From Sedimenticola_A sp040506425 (GTDB lineage Bacteria; Pseudomonadota; Gammaproteobacteria; Chromatiales; Chromatiaceae): 64,000 nucleotides of DNA. Where the stretch lies: NCBI GenBank assembly GCA_965224515.1, contig OZ245051.1, forward strand, positions 248,001 through 312,000, written 5' to 3'. Position 1 is the stretch's first letter; every line of letters starts with the position of its first letter. The notes beneath the pieces were generated by a model that was not told the DNA's origin, made no database searches, and saw nothing but the letters and a program-made list of their open reading frames with translations. The position numbers and the translations under genes were made by a program. Positions 17,915 through 27,214 of the stretch are shown in pieces.

Positions 17915-20164
17915 TTACTCTACGACCACCTCATCCACTTTCTGAAATCCCCTGGGCAACTTGTTTCCGCGTCTACCACGCTCACCCTGGTAGGCATCCA
18001 GGTCACTGCGCTTGAAGGTGATGTGACGCTTGCCTGAGTAGGCAGTCAGCTTGCCGTCTTCCGGTACAGCGGCGATGGCCACAACATACTCATCACGCGA
18101 CTCGACCCGTTTTCCCGGAATACCGATAATCTTGTTGCCTTTTCCGCGACTGAGCACCGGCAGTTCGGTTAGCGGGAAGACCAGCATCCGTCCCTCGTTG
18201 GTGATCGCCACAACCCGATCGGTTGCCGGATCATTCACCATTGCCGGACCAAGCACCCGCGCCCCCTTGGGCAGGGTCAGCAATGCCTTGCCCGCCTTGT
18301 TCTTGGCATACAGGTCTTTGAGCTGAACCTGAAAGCCGTAACCGGCATCCGAGGCCACGAGATACCATTGGTCAGGATTGCCCCCAAGCGTGGCACAGAA
18401 TGTTGCGCCCTTGGCAGGTGAGAGCCGACCGGTCAGGGGTTCGCCCTGGCTTCGGGCCGATGGCAGGGTGTGGGCAGGTATCGAATAACTGCGCCCTGCG
18501 GTATCCAGGAAAACTGCCGCCTGGTTGCTGCGCAACCGTGCCGCGGCCAGGTACTTATCGCCCGCCTTGTAGCTGACGCTCTCCGGGTCGATCTCGTGCC
18601 CCTTGGCCGCACGGGCCCATCCCCTTTCGGAGAGAATCACCGTAACCGGCTCGCTCGGCGCAAGCTCGGTCTCGTCCAGCGCCTCGGCGGCAGAACGCTC
18701 AACTATGGGAGAGCGGCGGTCATCGCCATATTTCTCTGCATCGGCTTCGATCTCCTTGCGAATCAGGGTCTTCATCCGCTGCTTGGAGCCGAGGGTCTTC
18801 TCCAGCCAGTCGCGCTCCTTGGCCAGCTCCTCCTGCTCGCCCCTGATCTTCATCTCCTCCAGGCGCGCCAGTTGACGCAGCTTGGTGTCCAGAATGTAGT
18901 CAGCCTGGGCGGCACTCAGGTTGAAGCGGTGCATCAGTTCGGCTTTCGGCTCATCCGCTGTGCGGATAATGCGAATCACCTCGTCGATATTGAGAAAGGC
19001 GATCAGCAGGCCATCGAGCAGGTGCAGGCGATCCCTGACCTTGCCCAAACGGTGATCAAGACGGCGACGTACTGTCTCGTAACGGAACTCGAGCCACTCC
19101 TTGAGCACCTCGCGCAGTCCCTTGACCTGGGGGCGGCCGTTGAGACCGATCACGTTCATGTTTACGCGGTAGGTACGTTCCAGGTCTGTAGTGGCGAAGA
19201 GGTGGGACATCATACGTTCCACATCCACCCGGTTTGAGCGCGGCACAATCACCAGCCTGGTGGGGTTCTCGTGATCAGACTCATCACGCAGATCCTCAAC
19301 CATAGGCAGCTTTTTGGCCTGCATCTGCTGGGCTATCTGCTCAAGAATCTTGGCACCCGATACCTGGTGGGGAAGCGAAGTGATCACGATATCACCATGT
19401 TCGCGCTCATAACGGGCTCGCATGCGAACACTGCCGTTACCCGTCTCGTACATCTTAAGGATATCCGCCCGGGGGGTGATGATCTCGGCATCGGTTGGGT
19501 AGTCGGGCCCCTGCACATGCTCGCACAACTCTTCGAGGGTGGTCCTCGAACTCTCCAGCAGGCGTATGCAGGCGGTAGCCACCTCGCGCAGGTTATGGGG
19601 GGGAATATCTGTCGCCATCCCCACTGCGATGCCTGCCGCGCCGTTGAGCAGCACGTTGGGCAGGCGCGCCGGAAGCATGGCGGGTTCCTGCATGGTGCCG
19701 TCGAAGTTGGGAGTCCAGTCCACGGTTCCGTGGCCCAGCTCGGAGAGCAGCACCTGGGAATAGGGGGTCAGGCGCGCCTCGGTATAACGCATGGCGGCAA
19801 ACGACTTGGGATCATCCGCACTACCCCAGTTGCCCTGGCCATCCACCAGCGGATACCGGTAGGAGAAGCTCTGGGCCATCAGCACCATCGCCTCATAGCA
19901 TGCACTGTCGCCATGGGGGTGAAACTTGCCCAGTACATCACCCACCGTTCGGGCGGATTTTTTGAACTTGGCTGTTGCCGAGAGCCCAAGTTCAGACATT
20001 GCATATATTATGCGGCGCTGAACCGGCTTGAGGCCGTCGCCGACATGGGGTAAAGCGCGGTCGAGTATGACGTACATGGAGTAGTCCAGGTACGCCTTCT
20101 CGGTAAAATCCTTGAGCGGCATCTGCTCGATGCCTTCAAGACTCTGATCGATTCCGTTGGCCAT
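17915..20164 (-). CDS. parC: DNA topoisomerase IV subunit A
   Basis: A 749-residue type IIA topoisomerase A subunit, matching ParC length. The quinolone-resistance region reads KFHPHGDSACYEAMV and the active-site tyrosine is Tyr127 in RYTEARL. The C-terminal beta-pinwheel repeats (SRGKGNKIIGIPGKR and similar) are present but not the GyrA box, which separates it from GyrA. It decatenates sister chromosomes with ParE (22755-24647). Transcription converges with the holC operon; only 10 bp separate the stops. Confidence 0.97.
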   Translation of the reverse strand: MANGIDQSLEGIEQMPLKDFTEKAYLDYSMYVILDRALPHVGDGLKPVQRRIIYAMSELGLSATAKFKKSARTVGDVLGKFHPHGDSACYEAMVLMAQSFSYRYPLVDGQGNWGSADDPKSFAAMRYTEARLTPYSQVLLSELGHGTVDWTPNFDGTMQEPAMLPARLPNVLLNGAAGIAVGMATDIPPHNLREVATACIRLLESSRTTLEELCEHVQGPDYPTDAEIITPRADILKMYETGNGSVRMRARYEREHGDIVITSLPHQVSGAKILEQIAQQMQAKKLPMVEDLRDESDHENPTRLVIVPRSNRVDVERMMSHLFATTDLERTYRVNMNVIGLNGRPQVKGLREVLKEWLEFRYETVRRRLDHRLGKVRDRLHLLDGLLIAFLNIDEVIRIIRTADEPKAELMHRFNLSAAQADYILDTKLRQLARLEEMKIRGEQEELAKERDWLEKTLGSKQRMKTLIRKEIEADAEKYGDDRRSPIVERSAAEALDETELAPSEPVTVILSERGWARAAKGHEIDPESVSYKAGDKYLAAARLRSNQAAVFLDTAGRSYSIPAHTLPSARSQGEPLTGRLSPAKGATFCATLGGNPDQWYLVASDAGYGFQVQLKDLYAKNKAGKALLTLPKGARVLGPAMVNDPATDRVVAITNEGRMLVFPLTELPVLSRGKGNKIIGIPGKRVESRDEYVVAIAAVPEDGKLTAYSGKRHITFKRSDLDAYQGERGRRGNKLPRGFQKVDEVVVE

Positions 20165-20254
20165 ATATTCTTAATATCTTTCTGACAAATCCGGCCACCC
20201 TGCGGTGGTTGCGGTAGATGAATAAACCGAAGGAGATTATCACAAAACGCTGGG

Positions 20255-20755
20255 TTATGGCCCGTCAGCCTGAGACGGTGCTTCATCGGGTGCAAGCTGG
20301 CCGAGTGACTCCACCAGAACCTGCCGGCAGAGATAGGCGTTCCACTGCCCCTCCCCCCTGTTGCGAACAGTCTCCTGAAGCTGCTGCAGTTGCAGCGAAA
20401 CATCCTTCCGACCCAGCCTGGCGGCAATTCCCCCCAGGCTGGTGGGTGCATCGGCACCCCACATCGCCTTGGCCCAGTAGAGCAGGGACTGTGAGGCAGT
20501 GGCCGGCTCATGCTTCAGGCAGGCCTGCTCAAAGCGCCTGAGCCAATAGCCCGCATCGGGTCTGGCACTGCGTTTAAGCAGTTTGATTGAGTGAACAATG
20601 GAGAGCACCATACCGGCCACGAACAGCAGCATCACCCACTGCCACCAGCCCCCTTCGTCCGGCGATCCCGTGGCAGACTCCTGTGCAACAGCATCAGCTG
20701 CAGCAAAGACTGAAAACATAGCGCCGAGAAGCACCCTGTTCATACAACGATCCAT
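20255..20755 (-). CDS. Small membrane protein resembling a BatD C-terminal tail
   Basis: A 166-residue protein. It starts with a signal-like hydrophobic stretch ending at ADAVAQE, then one TM helix (WWQWVMLLFVAGMVLSIVHSI) and a cytoplasmic helical region (YWLRRFEQACLKHEPATASQSLLYWAKAMWG, SLGGIAARLGR). This tail resembles the end of BatD 'oxygen tolerance' proteins, where the same helices follow the last TM. The start at 20755 has GGAGG six bases upstream. There is no BatA/B gene nearby, so it is an orphan. The resemblance is judged by eye and needs a profile search. Confidence 0.55.
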   Translation of the reverse strand: MDRCMNRVLLGAMFSVFAAADAVAQESATGSPDEGGWWQWVMLLFVAGMVLSIVHSIKLLKRSARPDAGYWLRRFEQACLKHEPATASQSLLYWAKAMWGADAPTSLGGIAARLGRKDVSLQLQQLQETVRNRGEGQWNAYLCRQVLVESLGQLAPDEAPSQADGP

Positions 20756-20815
20756 GGAAGACCTCCGGATGACGCACTGCACAAAGCGGATCAAGACGCG
20801 TAGAATAGCATTGAA

Positions 20816-22138
20816 ATGAGCAGACCTACCCCACAGCAGTCACTGTTTGAGCAACCTCCGGTCAAAACCTTGGTGGCGGGTGTACTCATTTTTCTCATGA
20901 TCATGCTCTCCATTGCCCACGGTCTGCTGCCGGAAATACCGCGGATCTATGCCGGCATCGCAGCCTGGCTGGCGGGGATTCTGCTCTTCTCTGAAGTGAA
21001 GGGATTGGGCAGAAACCAGGCCCTCGCCTTGCTGACAGTGGGTTTTGCCGCCATGATCTGGGGTGTGATTAACGGTGCCGCCATTCCCCTGGAAAAGGCC
21101 CTGAGCACCAACCAGGCACTTCTTGCCATGCTCGCAGCTGTGAGTTTTCTACGCCTGGTAACACTGCCCGAAACGGACGATGAGGAGCAATTGCCTACGG
21201 GGCCCAAAGCACTCTGGCGCACCCTTCTAGGGGTCCACTTCTTCGGCGCAGTCATCAATCTCTCCGCTGTCATGATACTTGGTGACCGCCAGAGCAGGCA
21301 CCATCCACTGAGCCCGACCCAGGCCATCGTGCTCTCCCGCGGGTTCGCTGTCGCCTCCCACTGGTCCCCCTTCTTTGCAGCCATGGGCGTGGCCCTGACC
21401 AACGCGCCTGGCGCACAGTTCACCACCCTCTCTCCGATCGGACTACCGATCGCGCTGATTGCCCTTCTGGTGACAGGAATCACCCTTGGCCGAAGCGCCT
21501 CTGCTGAGCACTACAGGGGCTACCCGATGCAGTTCAGCGCCTTGTGGATACCAGCCCTGCTCTCACTGGCTGTGATGGCGGCGCATCTGCTTTGGAGAGA
21601 GCTGCCGATCCTGACCCTGATCTGCATCCTGTCACTCTCACTGACTCTCGGACTGCTGCTCATACGCCACCAGGGAAACGGGGGTATACGGTTTGGCGGA
21701 CATATTACGAGCGCTCTGCCCCGCATGCACGGTGAACTAACACTGTTTCTGTCAGCAGGGATACTCGCAGCCGGGATAACGGCTGCCATGGAGGCGATGG
21801 CGCTGGAGCCGGCCATCGAACATTTTGGTGCCCAGGAAGCGACACTGCTATTACTGCTGATGGTGGGTATATCGATACTCGGCGTACACCCGGTGATCAG
21901 TATCGCCACCGCCGGCAGCATTCTGATGCCCATGGTCACTGATCCGAACCTGCTGGCCCTCACCTTTCTGATGACCTGGGCCCTTGGCATCACCACCTCG
22001 CCCTTCTCAGGCATGCACCTGGCCATGCAGGGCCGGTTCGGCATAAATGCCTACAGATTCCCAAGATGGAACGGCAGATTCACCCTGTTCATGCTGGCAG
22101 TGGACAGCATTGCGCTGTACCTCTATGCCGGGTGGTAA
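20816..22138 (+). CDS. Polytopic inner-membrane protein, unknown substrate
   Basis: A 440-residue protein with about ten to twelve hydrophobic helices. It has two similar halves and a late conserved-looking stretch (GISILGVHPVISIATAGSILMPM, then TFLMTWALGITTSPFSGMHLAMQ) that resembles the helix-breaking loops of ion-transporter-superfamily carriers such as NhaD/ArsB/DctM relatives. A His-rich segment, GDRQSRHHPLSP, lies near residue 157. No family could be assigned with certainty. It is divergent from the BatD-tail-like gene. Confidence 0.65.
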   Translation: MSRPTPQQSLFEQPPVKTLVAGVLIFLMIMLSIAHGLLPEIPRIYAGIAAWLAGILLFSEVKGLGRNQALALLTVGFAAMIWGVINGAAIPLEKALSTNQALLAMLAAVSFLRLVTLPETDDEEQLPTGPKALWRTLLGVHFFGAVINLSAVMILGDRQSRHHPLSPTQAIVLSRGFAVASHWSPFFAAMGVALTNAPGAQFTTLSPIGLPIALIALLVTGITLGRSASAEHYRGYPMQFSALWIPALLSLAVMAAHLLWRELPILTLICILSLSLTLGLLLIRHQGNGGIRFGGHITSALPRMHGELTLFLSAGILAAGITAAMEAMALEPAIEHFGAQEATLLLLLMVGISILGVHPVISIATAGSILMPMVTDPNLLALTFLMTWALGITTSPFSGMHLAMQGRFGINAYRFPRWNGRFTLFMLAVDSIALYLYAGW

Positions 22139-22159
22139 AACAGATCCGGCAACAGCATA

Positions 22160-22732
22160 TCAGTCGCTCAAGAACGCTTTACTGTTATTCTGACTGGGAT
22201 ACCTGATGGCTGTGGCAATTTCTTCCACATCTCTGGGCTGATCCTTCACCCGGTCGCAGAGATAATACTCCCAAAGGGCAAAACGGTACTTGTTGTATCC
22301 AGCACCGTTGAACACCATCCAGCGAGTTTTACGTGGCTTGCGCCACTCACCCTTGCCGTTGCCGAAGGCATAACTCTTGTACTCCTTGGTATTGCACCTC
22401 ATACCTTCGAAGGTGACATTCTCCGCACCCGACTTGGAACGGATAATCAATGCATAGCGCACAACACCATCACCCTCTCCAACCTGAAGTGATTTTTCAT
22501 CGATGAAGTAACGAAACCTTGCACCAGGGGCATCCACGTCGAATTCCAGCAGGTTCTCTTTTTGCGGATAGTCTGGAAGTTCCGTCACCCCCTCCTGCCA
22601 GACATACTCCTCCACGTTGGGATTATCTGCCTTGTTTACATTCTCTGTGAACTTCCTGAAAGGGCTCTCAGCCATGACAGGAAAAACGATAATCAGTGAC
22701 AAGACACTGGCTGCAACCATCGAAACTTTCAT
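22160..22732 (-). CDS. CNP1-like family exported protein
   Basis: A 190-residue protein with a Sec signal (MKVSMVAASVLSLIIVFPVMAES). The mature part has the pattern of CNP1-like proteins, found in neisseriae and other proteobacteria: RYFIDEKSLQVGEGDGVVRYALIIRS and the late tryptophan/cysteine block YRFALWEYYLCDRV. The start at 22732 is chosen because the signal peptide begins there; the open frame runs on into the end of parE. Role unknown, probably periplasmic. Confidence 0.75.
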   Translation of the reverse strand: MKVSMVAASVLSLIIVFPVMAESPFRKFTENVNKADNPNVEEYVWQEGVTELPDYPQKENLLEFDVDAPGARFRYFIDEKSLQVGEGDGVVRYALIIRSKSGAENVTFEGMRCNTKEYKSYAFGNGKGEWRKPRKTRWMVFNGAGYNKYRFALWEYYLCDRVKDQPRDVEEIATAIRYPSQNNSKAFLSD

Positions 22733-22754
22733 ATTAATTTTTCGCCTATAAAAA

Positions 22755-24647
22755 TCACTGAACTTCTGCCAGATCACCCTTCTGCTGAAGCCACGTCTTT
22801 CGATCGGAGGACCGCTTTTTCGCCAGCATCATGTCCATGATACTGTTGGTGTCGTCACCCGAATCCACCGTCAGCTGCACCAGCCGCCGGGTGTCAGGAT
22901 GTATGGTTGTCTCCCGCAACTGTAAGGGGTTCATCTCACCCAGCCCCTTGAAACGCTGAACACTCACCTTGCCCCGGGTCTTCTCCGCTGCGATTCGATC
23001 CAGCACACCCTGTTTTTCGGCATCGTCCAGGGCGTAGAACACCTGTTTACCAACATCAATGCGATAGAGCGGTGGCATGGCTACATAGACATGCCCCTCC
23101 AGCACAAGTTTCCTGAAATGGCGCAAAAAGAGCGCGCAGAGAAGAGTCGCGATATGCAGGCCATCGGAATCAGCGTCTGCAAGGATGCAGATTTTGCCAT
23201 AACGCAGTTTGGACAGATCATCTGATCCCGGCTCGATACCGATTGCCACCGAAATATCATGCACCTCCTGGGAACCCAGTACTTCCATCGGGTCCACCTC
23301 CCAGGTGTTCAGAATTTTTCCCCGCAGGGGCATGATCGCCTGAAACTCCCGGTCCCGCGCCTGCTTGGCTGAACCACCGGCCGAATCACCCTCGACCAGG
23401 AACAGTTCACTGCGCAGTGGGTCCAGGCCACTGCAGTCTGCCAGCTTCCCGGGCAGCGCCGGCCCCTGGGTCACCTTCTTGCGCTGCACCTTCCTCCCGG
23501 CACGCATCCGGGTCTGGGCCGAACTGATGGCCAGCTCGGCAATCAGTTCACCCTCTTCGGTGTGCTGGTTCAGCCACAGGCTGAGAGCGTCCTTCACCAC
23601 CCCTGAGACGAAGGCCGCGCACTCACGGGATGAGAGCCGCTCCTTGGTCTGGCCAGAGAACTGGGGATCGGCAAGCTTTACCGATAGAACGTAGCTGCAG
23701 CGTCCCCAAACATCATCCGGTGTCAGTTTCACGCCCCTGGGAAGCAGGTTTCGAAATTCACAGAACTCCCTGACCGCCTCTGTAAGACCGGACCGCAACC
23801 CGTTGACATGGGTACCGCCCTGGGACGTGGGAATAAGGTTGACGTAGCTCTCGGTCAGGGCGTCTCCACCCTCTGTGAGCCAAACGACCGCCCAGTCTGC
23901 CGCCTCTGCATTGCCCTGCATGGACCCAACAAAGGGATCGGCCGGAACCGAGGGAAGGCCATCCAGTGCATCGAGCAGGTAATCCTTCAGACCGTCCTGG
24001 TAGCACCACTCATGGCTGTCTCCACTATTTTCATCATGAAAGCGGACATGGAGACCTGGACAGAGTACTGCCTTTGCCCTGAGTACATGCAGCAGTTGGC
24101 GCACCGAGAATTTCGGTGTATCAAAATAGCTGGGGTCGGGCCAGAACTTGACCGATGTACCGGTATTGTTTTTCCCGACCTTACCCACCTCTTCCAGGTC
24201 GGAGACCTTGTGCCCCCCTGAAAAGGCGATATTGAACTCCTTGCCCCCGCGCCGGACCCAAACCTCAAGGTGCTTGGACAGCGCATTGACCACAGATACG
24301 CCCACGCCATGCAGACCGCCTGAGAACTGGTAGTTTTTATTGGAGAATTTGCCACCCGCATGCAGCTTGGTCAGGATCACCTCGACCCCGGGCAACCCCT
24401 GCTGGGGATGGATATCCACAGGCATTCCGCGACCATCATCCTTCACCTGCAGCGAGCCATCCTTGAACAGGGTGACTTCGATACTGCTCGCATGGCCGGC
24501 AATCGCCTCATCGATACTGTTATCGATGACCTCCTGGGCCAGGTGATTGGGACGGGTGGTATCGGTGTACATGCCCGGGCGCTTGCGCACAGGCTCCAAT
24601 CCACTGAGGACCTCGATATCCGAGGAGTCGTAGGAACTGCTACTCAT
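22755..24647 (-). CDS. parE: DNA topoisomerase IV subunit B
   Basis: A 630-residue GHKL ATPase subunit, ParE size. The ATP site shows DNSIDEAIAGHA, DDGRGMPVDIHP and GGLHGVGVSVVNALS; the TOPRIM part shows LVEGDSAGGSAKQARDREFQA and ILADADSDGLH. It pairs with ParC (17915-20164), separated here by an unrelated insertion of three genes. The shorter length and the lack of the GyrB insertion support ParE rather than GyrB. Confidence 0.97.
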   Translation of the reverse strand: MSSSSYDSSDIEVLSGLEPVRKRPGMYTDTTRPNHLAQEVIDNSIDEAIAGHASSIEVTLFKDGSLQVKDDGRGMPVDIHPQQGLPGVEVILTKLHAGGKFSNKNYQFSGGLHGVGVSVVNALSKHLEVWVRRGGKEFNIAFSGGHKVSDLEEVGKVGKNNTGTSVKFWPDPSYFDTPKFSVRQLLHVLRAKAVLCPGLHVRFHDENSGDSHEWCYQDGLKDYLLDALDGLPSVPADPFVGSMQGNAEAADWAVVWLTEGGDALTESYVNLIPTSQGGTHVNGLRSGLTEAVREFCEFRNLLPRGVKLTPDDVWGRCSYVLSVKLADPQFSGQTKERLSSRECAAFVSGVVKDALSLWLNQHTEEGELIAELAISSAQTRMRAGRKVQRKKVTQGPALPGKLADCSGLDPLRSELFLVEGDSAGGSAKQARDREFQAIMPLRGKILNTWEVDPMEVLGSQEVHDISVAIGIEPGSDDLSKLRYGKICILADADSDGLHIATLLCALFLRHFRKLVLEGHVYVAMPPLYRIDVGKQVFYALDDAEKQGVLDRIAAEKTRGKVSVQRFKGLGEMNPLQLRETTIHPDTRRLVQLTVDSGDDTNSIMDMMLAKKRSSDRKTWLQQKGDLAEVQ

Positions 24648-24693
24648 ATTTTGTTTTGATCTGATCAGGTTGCAAAGTTACTGCTCTGTCCCA

Positions 24694-24739
24694 GTAGGTC
24701 GGGCTTTAGCTCGACCTGTCGGCCTGAAGGCCTACCTAC
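24694..24739. repeat. Inverted pair of the GTAGGTCGG-type repeat
   Basis: Two facing units: GTAGGTCGGGCTTTAGCTCG on the left, then GTCGGCCTGAAGGCCTACCT on the right. Same family as 13072-13093 and 46072-46117. It lies in the 273-bp divergent region between parE and xseB, which otherwise shows no gene. Confidence 0.85.
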
Positions 24740-24920
24740 GGAGAATCAATGACATATTGAATCATCAACACGCAGCTGGAACATAGCCAATTATTAGTTG
24801 GCCCAGAGTGTACACGCAGAGCGCCGTCCAGGCGAGATGCACCAAGCGAAACCCATTTCAAGTTTGACCCCCGGCCACCCCTGGGGTAATTTCCCTATCT
24901 TTTGCAGCCCAAGCCTACCC

Positions 24921-25160
24921 ATGCCGAAGAAGAAAACCGAGCAGCCCTCTTTCGAAGACGCCCTGGCGGAACTGGAATCCCTGGTCGACAACCTTGAACA
25001 GGGGGACCTTACCCTGGAAGATTCCCTGAAATCCTTCGAACGGGGGGTCGAACTGACCCGCACCTGTCAGCAGGCACTGAAAGACGCAGAGCAGAAGATC
25101 CAGATCCTCTCCAGCAACAGCGAAGAGGCTGACCTGGAACCTTTCGACCATGACCAGTAG
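24921..25160 (+). CDS. xseB: Exodeoxyribonuclease VII small subunit
   Basis: A 79-residue XseB. The conserved motif runs FEDALAELESLVDNLEQGDL, then LEDSLKSFERGVELTRTCQ. The start MPKKKTEQPSFED at 24921 gives the normal family length; the open frame runs upstream but is not conserved. XseB assembles in several copies on XseA to degrade single-stranded DNA. It overlaps ispA by 11 bp, the usual xseB-ispA coupling in gammaproteobacteria. Confidence 0.94.
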   Translation: MPKKKTEQPSFEDALAELESLVDNLEQGDLTLEDSLKSFERGVELTRTCQQALKDAEQKIQILSSNSEEADLEPFDHDQ

Positions 25161-26052
25161 CAGCCCCCTTCAAAGCTACCTGCAGAGCTGTCAGCAGCGT
25201 TGCGAAGAGGCACTGGAACACTGGCTCCCGGCGCCCACGATCCAACCCGGGCGGCTGCATGAGGCGATGCGCTACTCGAGCCTTGGCGGGGGCAAACGGG
25301 TGCGCCCGGTACTGGTCTACGCCACCGGCCGAGCACTGGGGGTCGAACCCGGCAATCTTGATGGCCCGGCCTGCGCCGTGGAGCTGATTCATGCCTATTC
25401 ACTGGCCCATGATGATCTTCCTGCCATGGACGACGACGACCTGCGTCGAGGCCGGCCAACCTGCCATAAGGCGTTCGACGAGGCCACCGCCATCCTGGTG
25501 GGCGACGCCCTGCAGACCCTGGCATTCAAGGTGCTGTGCAGTGATGAAAGCATGCAGACCGATGAAGAGGCCAGGCTTAAAATGGTCAAGGCCCTGGCCC
25601 TGGCCAGCGGATCCCGGGGCATGGCCGGCGGCCAGGCCCTCGACCTGGCGGCAGTGGGACAGAAAATCGACCTGGCCCAGCTCGAGAACATGCATATTCA
25701 CAAAACCGGCGCCTTGATCCGGGCCAGCGTTCAGCTGGGTTGCCTCTCCGCCCCTGGAGCCAGCGAGGAACAGGTGCTGCACCTGGACCACTACGCCAAG
25801 TGCATCGGCCTGGCATTCCAGGTTCAGGACGATATTCTCGACGTTGAGGGCGACACCGAGACCCTCGGCAAGACCCAGGGCAAGGATCAGGTCCAGGACA
25901 AACCCACCTACCCCTCCCTGATCGGCATCTCCGCCGCCAGGGAGATGGCGAACGACCTTGTCCAGGAGGCAATCGGGAGTCTCAAGGGCCTGGACGAACG
26001 TGCAGATCCCCTGCGCTGGCTGGCCGACTACATCATCAACCGGAACCACTGA
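25150..26052 (+). CDS. ispA: Farnesyl diphosphate synthase
   Basis: A 300-residue short-chain polyprenyl synthase. First aspartate-rich motif: DDLPAMDDDDLRRG (about residues 87-100). Second: QVQDDILDVEGD (about 228-239). It makes farnesyl diphosphate from isopentenyl and dimethylallyl diphosphate for quinones and undecaprenol. Residues just before the first motif (HAYSLAHDDLP) fit a C15 enzyme. Downstream, where dxs often sits in this class, folE2 is found instead. Confidence 0.95.
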   Translation: MTSSSPLQSYLQSCQQRCEEALEHWLPAPTIQPGRLHEAMRYSSLGGGKRVRPVLVYATGRALGVEPGNLDGPACAVELIHAYSLAHDDLPAMDDDDLRRGRPTCHKAFDEATAILVGDALQTLAFKVLCSDESMQTDEEARLKMVKALALASGSRGMAGGQALDLAAVGQKIDLAQLENMHIHKTGALIRASVQLGCLSAPGASEEQVLHLDHYAKCIGLAFQVQDDILDVEGDTETLGKTQGKDQVQDKPTYPSLIGISAAREMANDLVQEAIGSLKGLDERADPLRWLADYIINRNH

Positions 26053-26250
26053 TTCAATTTATTCTCTTGCACCGGCGTAAAGGTATCGTCATAATTGCCG
26101 GTTCTTTGCGGCAGGGGCTGATCGTGACACAGAATAACCAGAATATCTCCCGGTTTTCCCACCCCCTGTAATTAGTTAGTCTGCCGTTAAATTTCAAGTA
26201 GTTATGGCCTTGCAGGGTGCAGGCCGACTGCAGTACTGAGGATTGAGCAA

Positions 26251-27063
26251 GTGACAGAAGGCGTCGAAACCAAGTGTGAAATCGCTGACGTTCAAAGCAG
26301 TGAGGACACCCGGCAAATCGCCATCAACAAGGTGGGCATCAAGGATATCCGCCATCCGGTCCAGGTAAAAGACCGCAGCGACGGTATCCAGCACACCATC
26401 GCCAACTTCAACATGTATGTGAACCTGCCCCATAACTTCAAAGGCACTCACATGTCCCGTTTCGTGGAGATTCTTAACAGCCACGAGAAAGAGATCAGTG
26501 TTGAATCCTTCAAGGGCATGCTCTCCGAAATGGCTGAGCGCCTTGAAGCCGCGTCCGGTCACATAGAGATGAATTTCCCTTACTTCATCAACAAGACCGC
26601 ACCGGTTTCCGGCGTGCAGAGCCTGATGGACTACGATGTGACCCTGATCGGCGAAGTTCATGAGGGCGCAGCCACCATGTTCATCAAGGTGGTGGTTCCC
26701 GTAACCAGCCTCTGCCCCTGTTCCAAGAAGATCTCTGATCGCGGCGCCCACAACCAGCGCTCCCACGTCACCGTCCAGGTACGCACCAACGGTTTCGTCT
26801 GGATCGAAGAGATCATCGACCTGGTGGAGAAAGAGGCCTCTTGCGAACTTTACGGTCTGCTCAAGCGTCCCGACGAGAAGCATGTCACCGAGCACGCTTA
26901 CGACAATCCCAAGTTTGTGGAAGACATGGTACGCGACGTTGCCAGCCGTCTGAACGACGAAAAGCGCTTCAGTGCTTACGTGGTGGAATCAGAGAACTTC
27001 GAGTCCATCCATAACCACTCGGCCTACGCCCTCATCGAGCGGGATAAGGATGCCGAAAGCTGA
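26251..27063 (+). CDS. folE2: GTP cyclohydrolase FolE2
   Basis: A 270-residue type IB GTP cyclohydrolase, unrelated in sequence to FolE. Family motifs: DIRHPVQV near residue 33, the catalytic cysteine region VTSLCPCSKKISDRGAHNQRS, and EHAYDNPKFVEDMVRDVA. It makes 7,8-dihydroneopterin triphosphate for folate and queuosine precursors. The start is GTG with a GAGG site at a long spacing. It is a single gene followed by a strong terminator. FolE2 works without zinc and is often zinc-responsive; no Zur box is visible in the 198-bp upstream region. Confidence 0.95.
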   Translation: MTEGVETKCEIADVQSSEDTRQIAINKVGIKDIRHPVQVKDRSDGIQHTIANFNMYVNLPHNFKGTHMSRFVEILNSHEKEISVESFKGMLSEMAERLEAASGHIEMNFPYFINKTAPVSGVQSLMDYDVTLIGEVHEGAATMFIKVVVPVTSLCPCSKKISDRGAHNQRSHVTVQVRTNGFVWIEEIIDLVEKEASCELYGLLKRPDEKHVTEHAYDNPKFVEDMVRDVASRLNDEKRFSAYVVESENFESIHNHSAYALIERDKDAES

Positions 27064-27087
27064 TCTGGAAACTCACCAGACAATCTG

Positions 27088-27119
27088 AAAAAGGCGATCC
27101 CCTGGGATCGCCTTTTTTG
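27088..27119 (+). terminator. Rho-independent terminator after folE2
   Basis: GGCGATCC and GGATCGCC form an 8-bp stem with loop CCTG, extended by AAAAA/TTTTTT. The stem is followed by a T-run. It isolates folE2 from the TetR gene. Confidence 0.9.
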
Positions 27120-27180
27120 TATCTGCCCCTACCCTGCCCATAAATAAGGATCGAGAGCACTCTCTAAAGATTTGCCCCCT

Positions 27181-27200
27181 TGACTTGACCGACCGGTCTA
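27181..27200. promoter_or_regulatory. TetR-type operator in front of the regulator gene
   Basis: TGACTTGACCGACCGGTCTA, identical to the site at 27838-27857. The core TTGACC-N4-GGTCTA is an imperfect palindrome. It lies 15 bp before the TetR start, overlapping a likely promoter (TAATAT just downstream), so autorepression is expected. Confidence 0.8.
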
Positions 27201-27214
27201 ATATACTTCAGATC

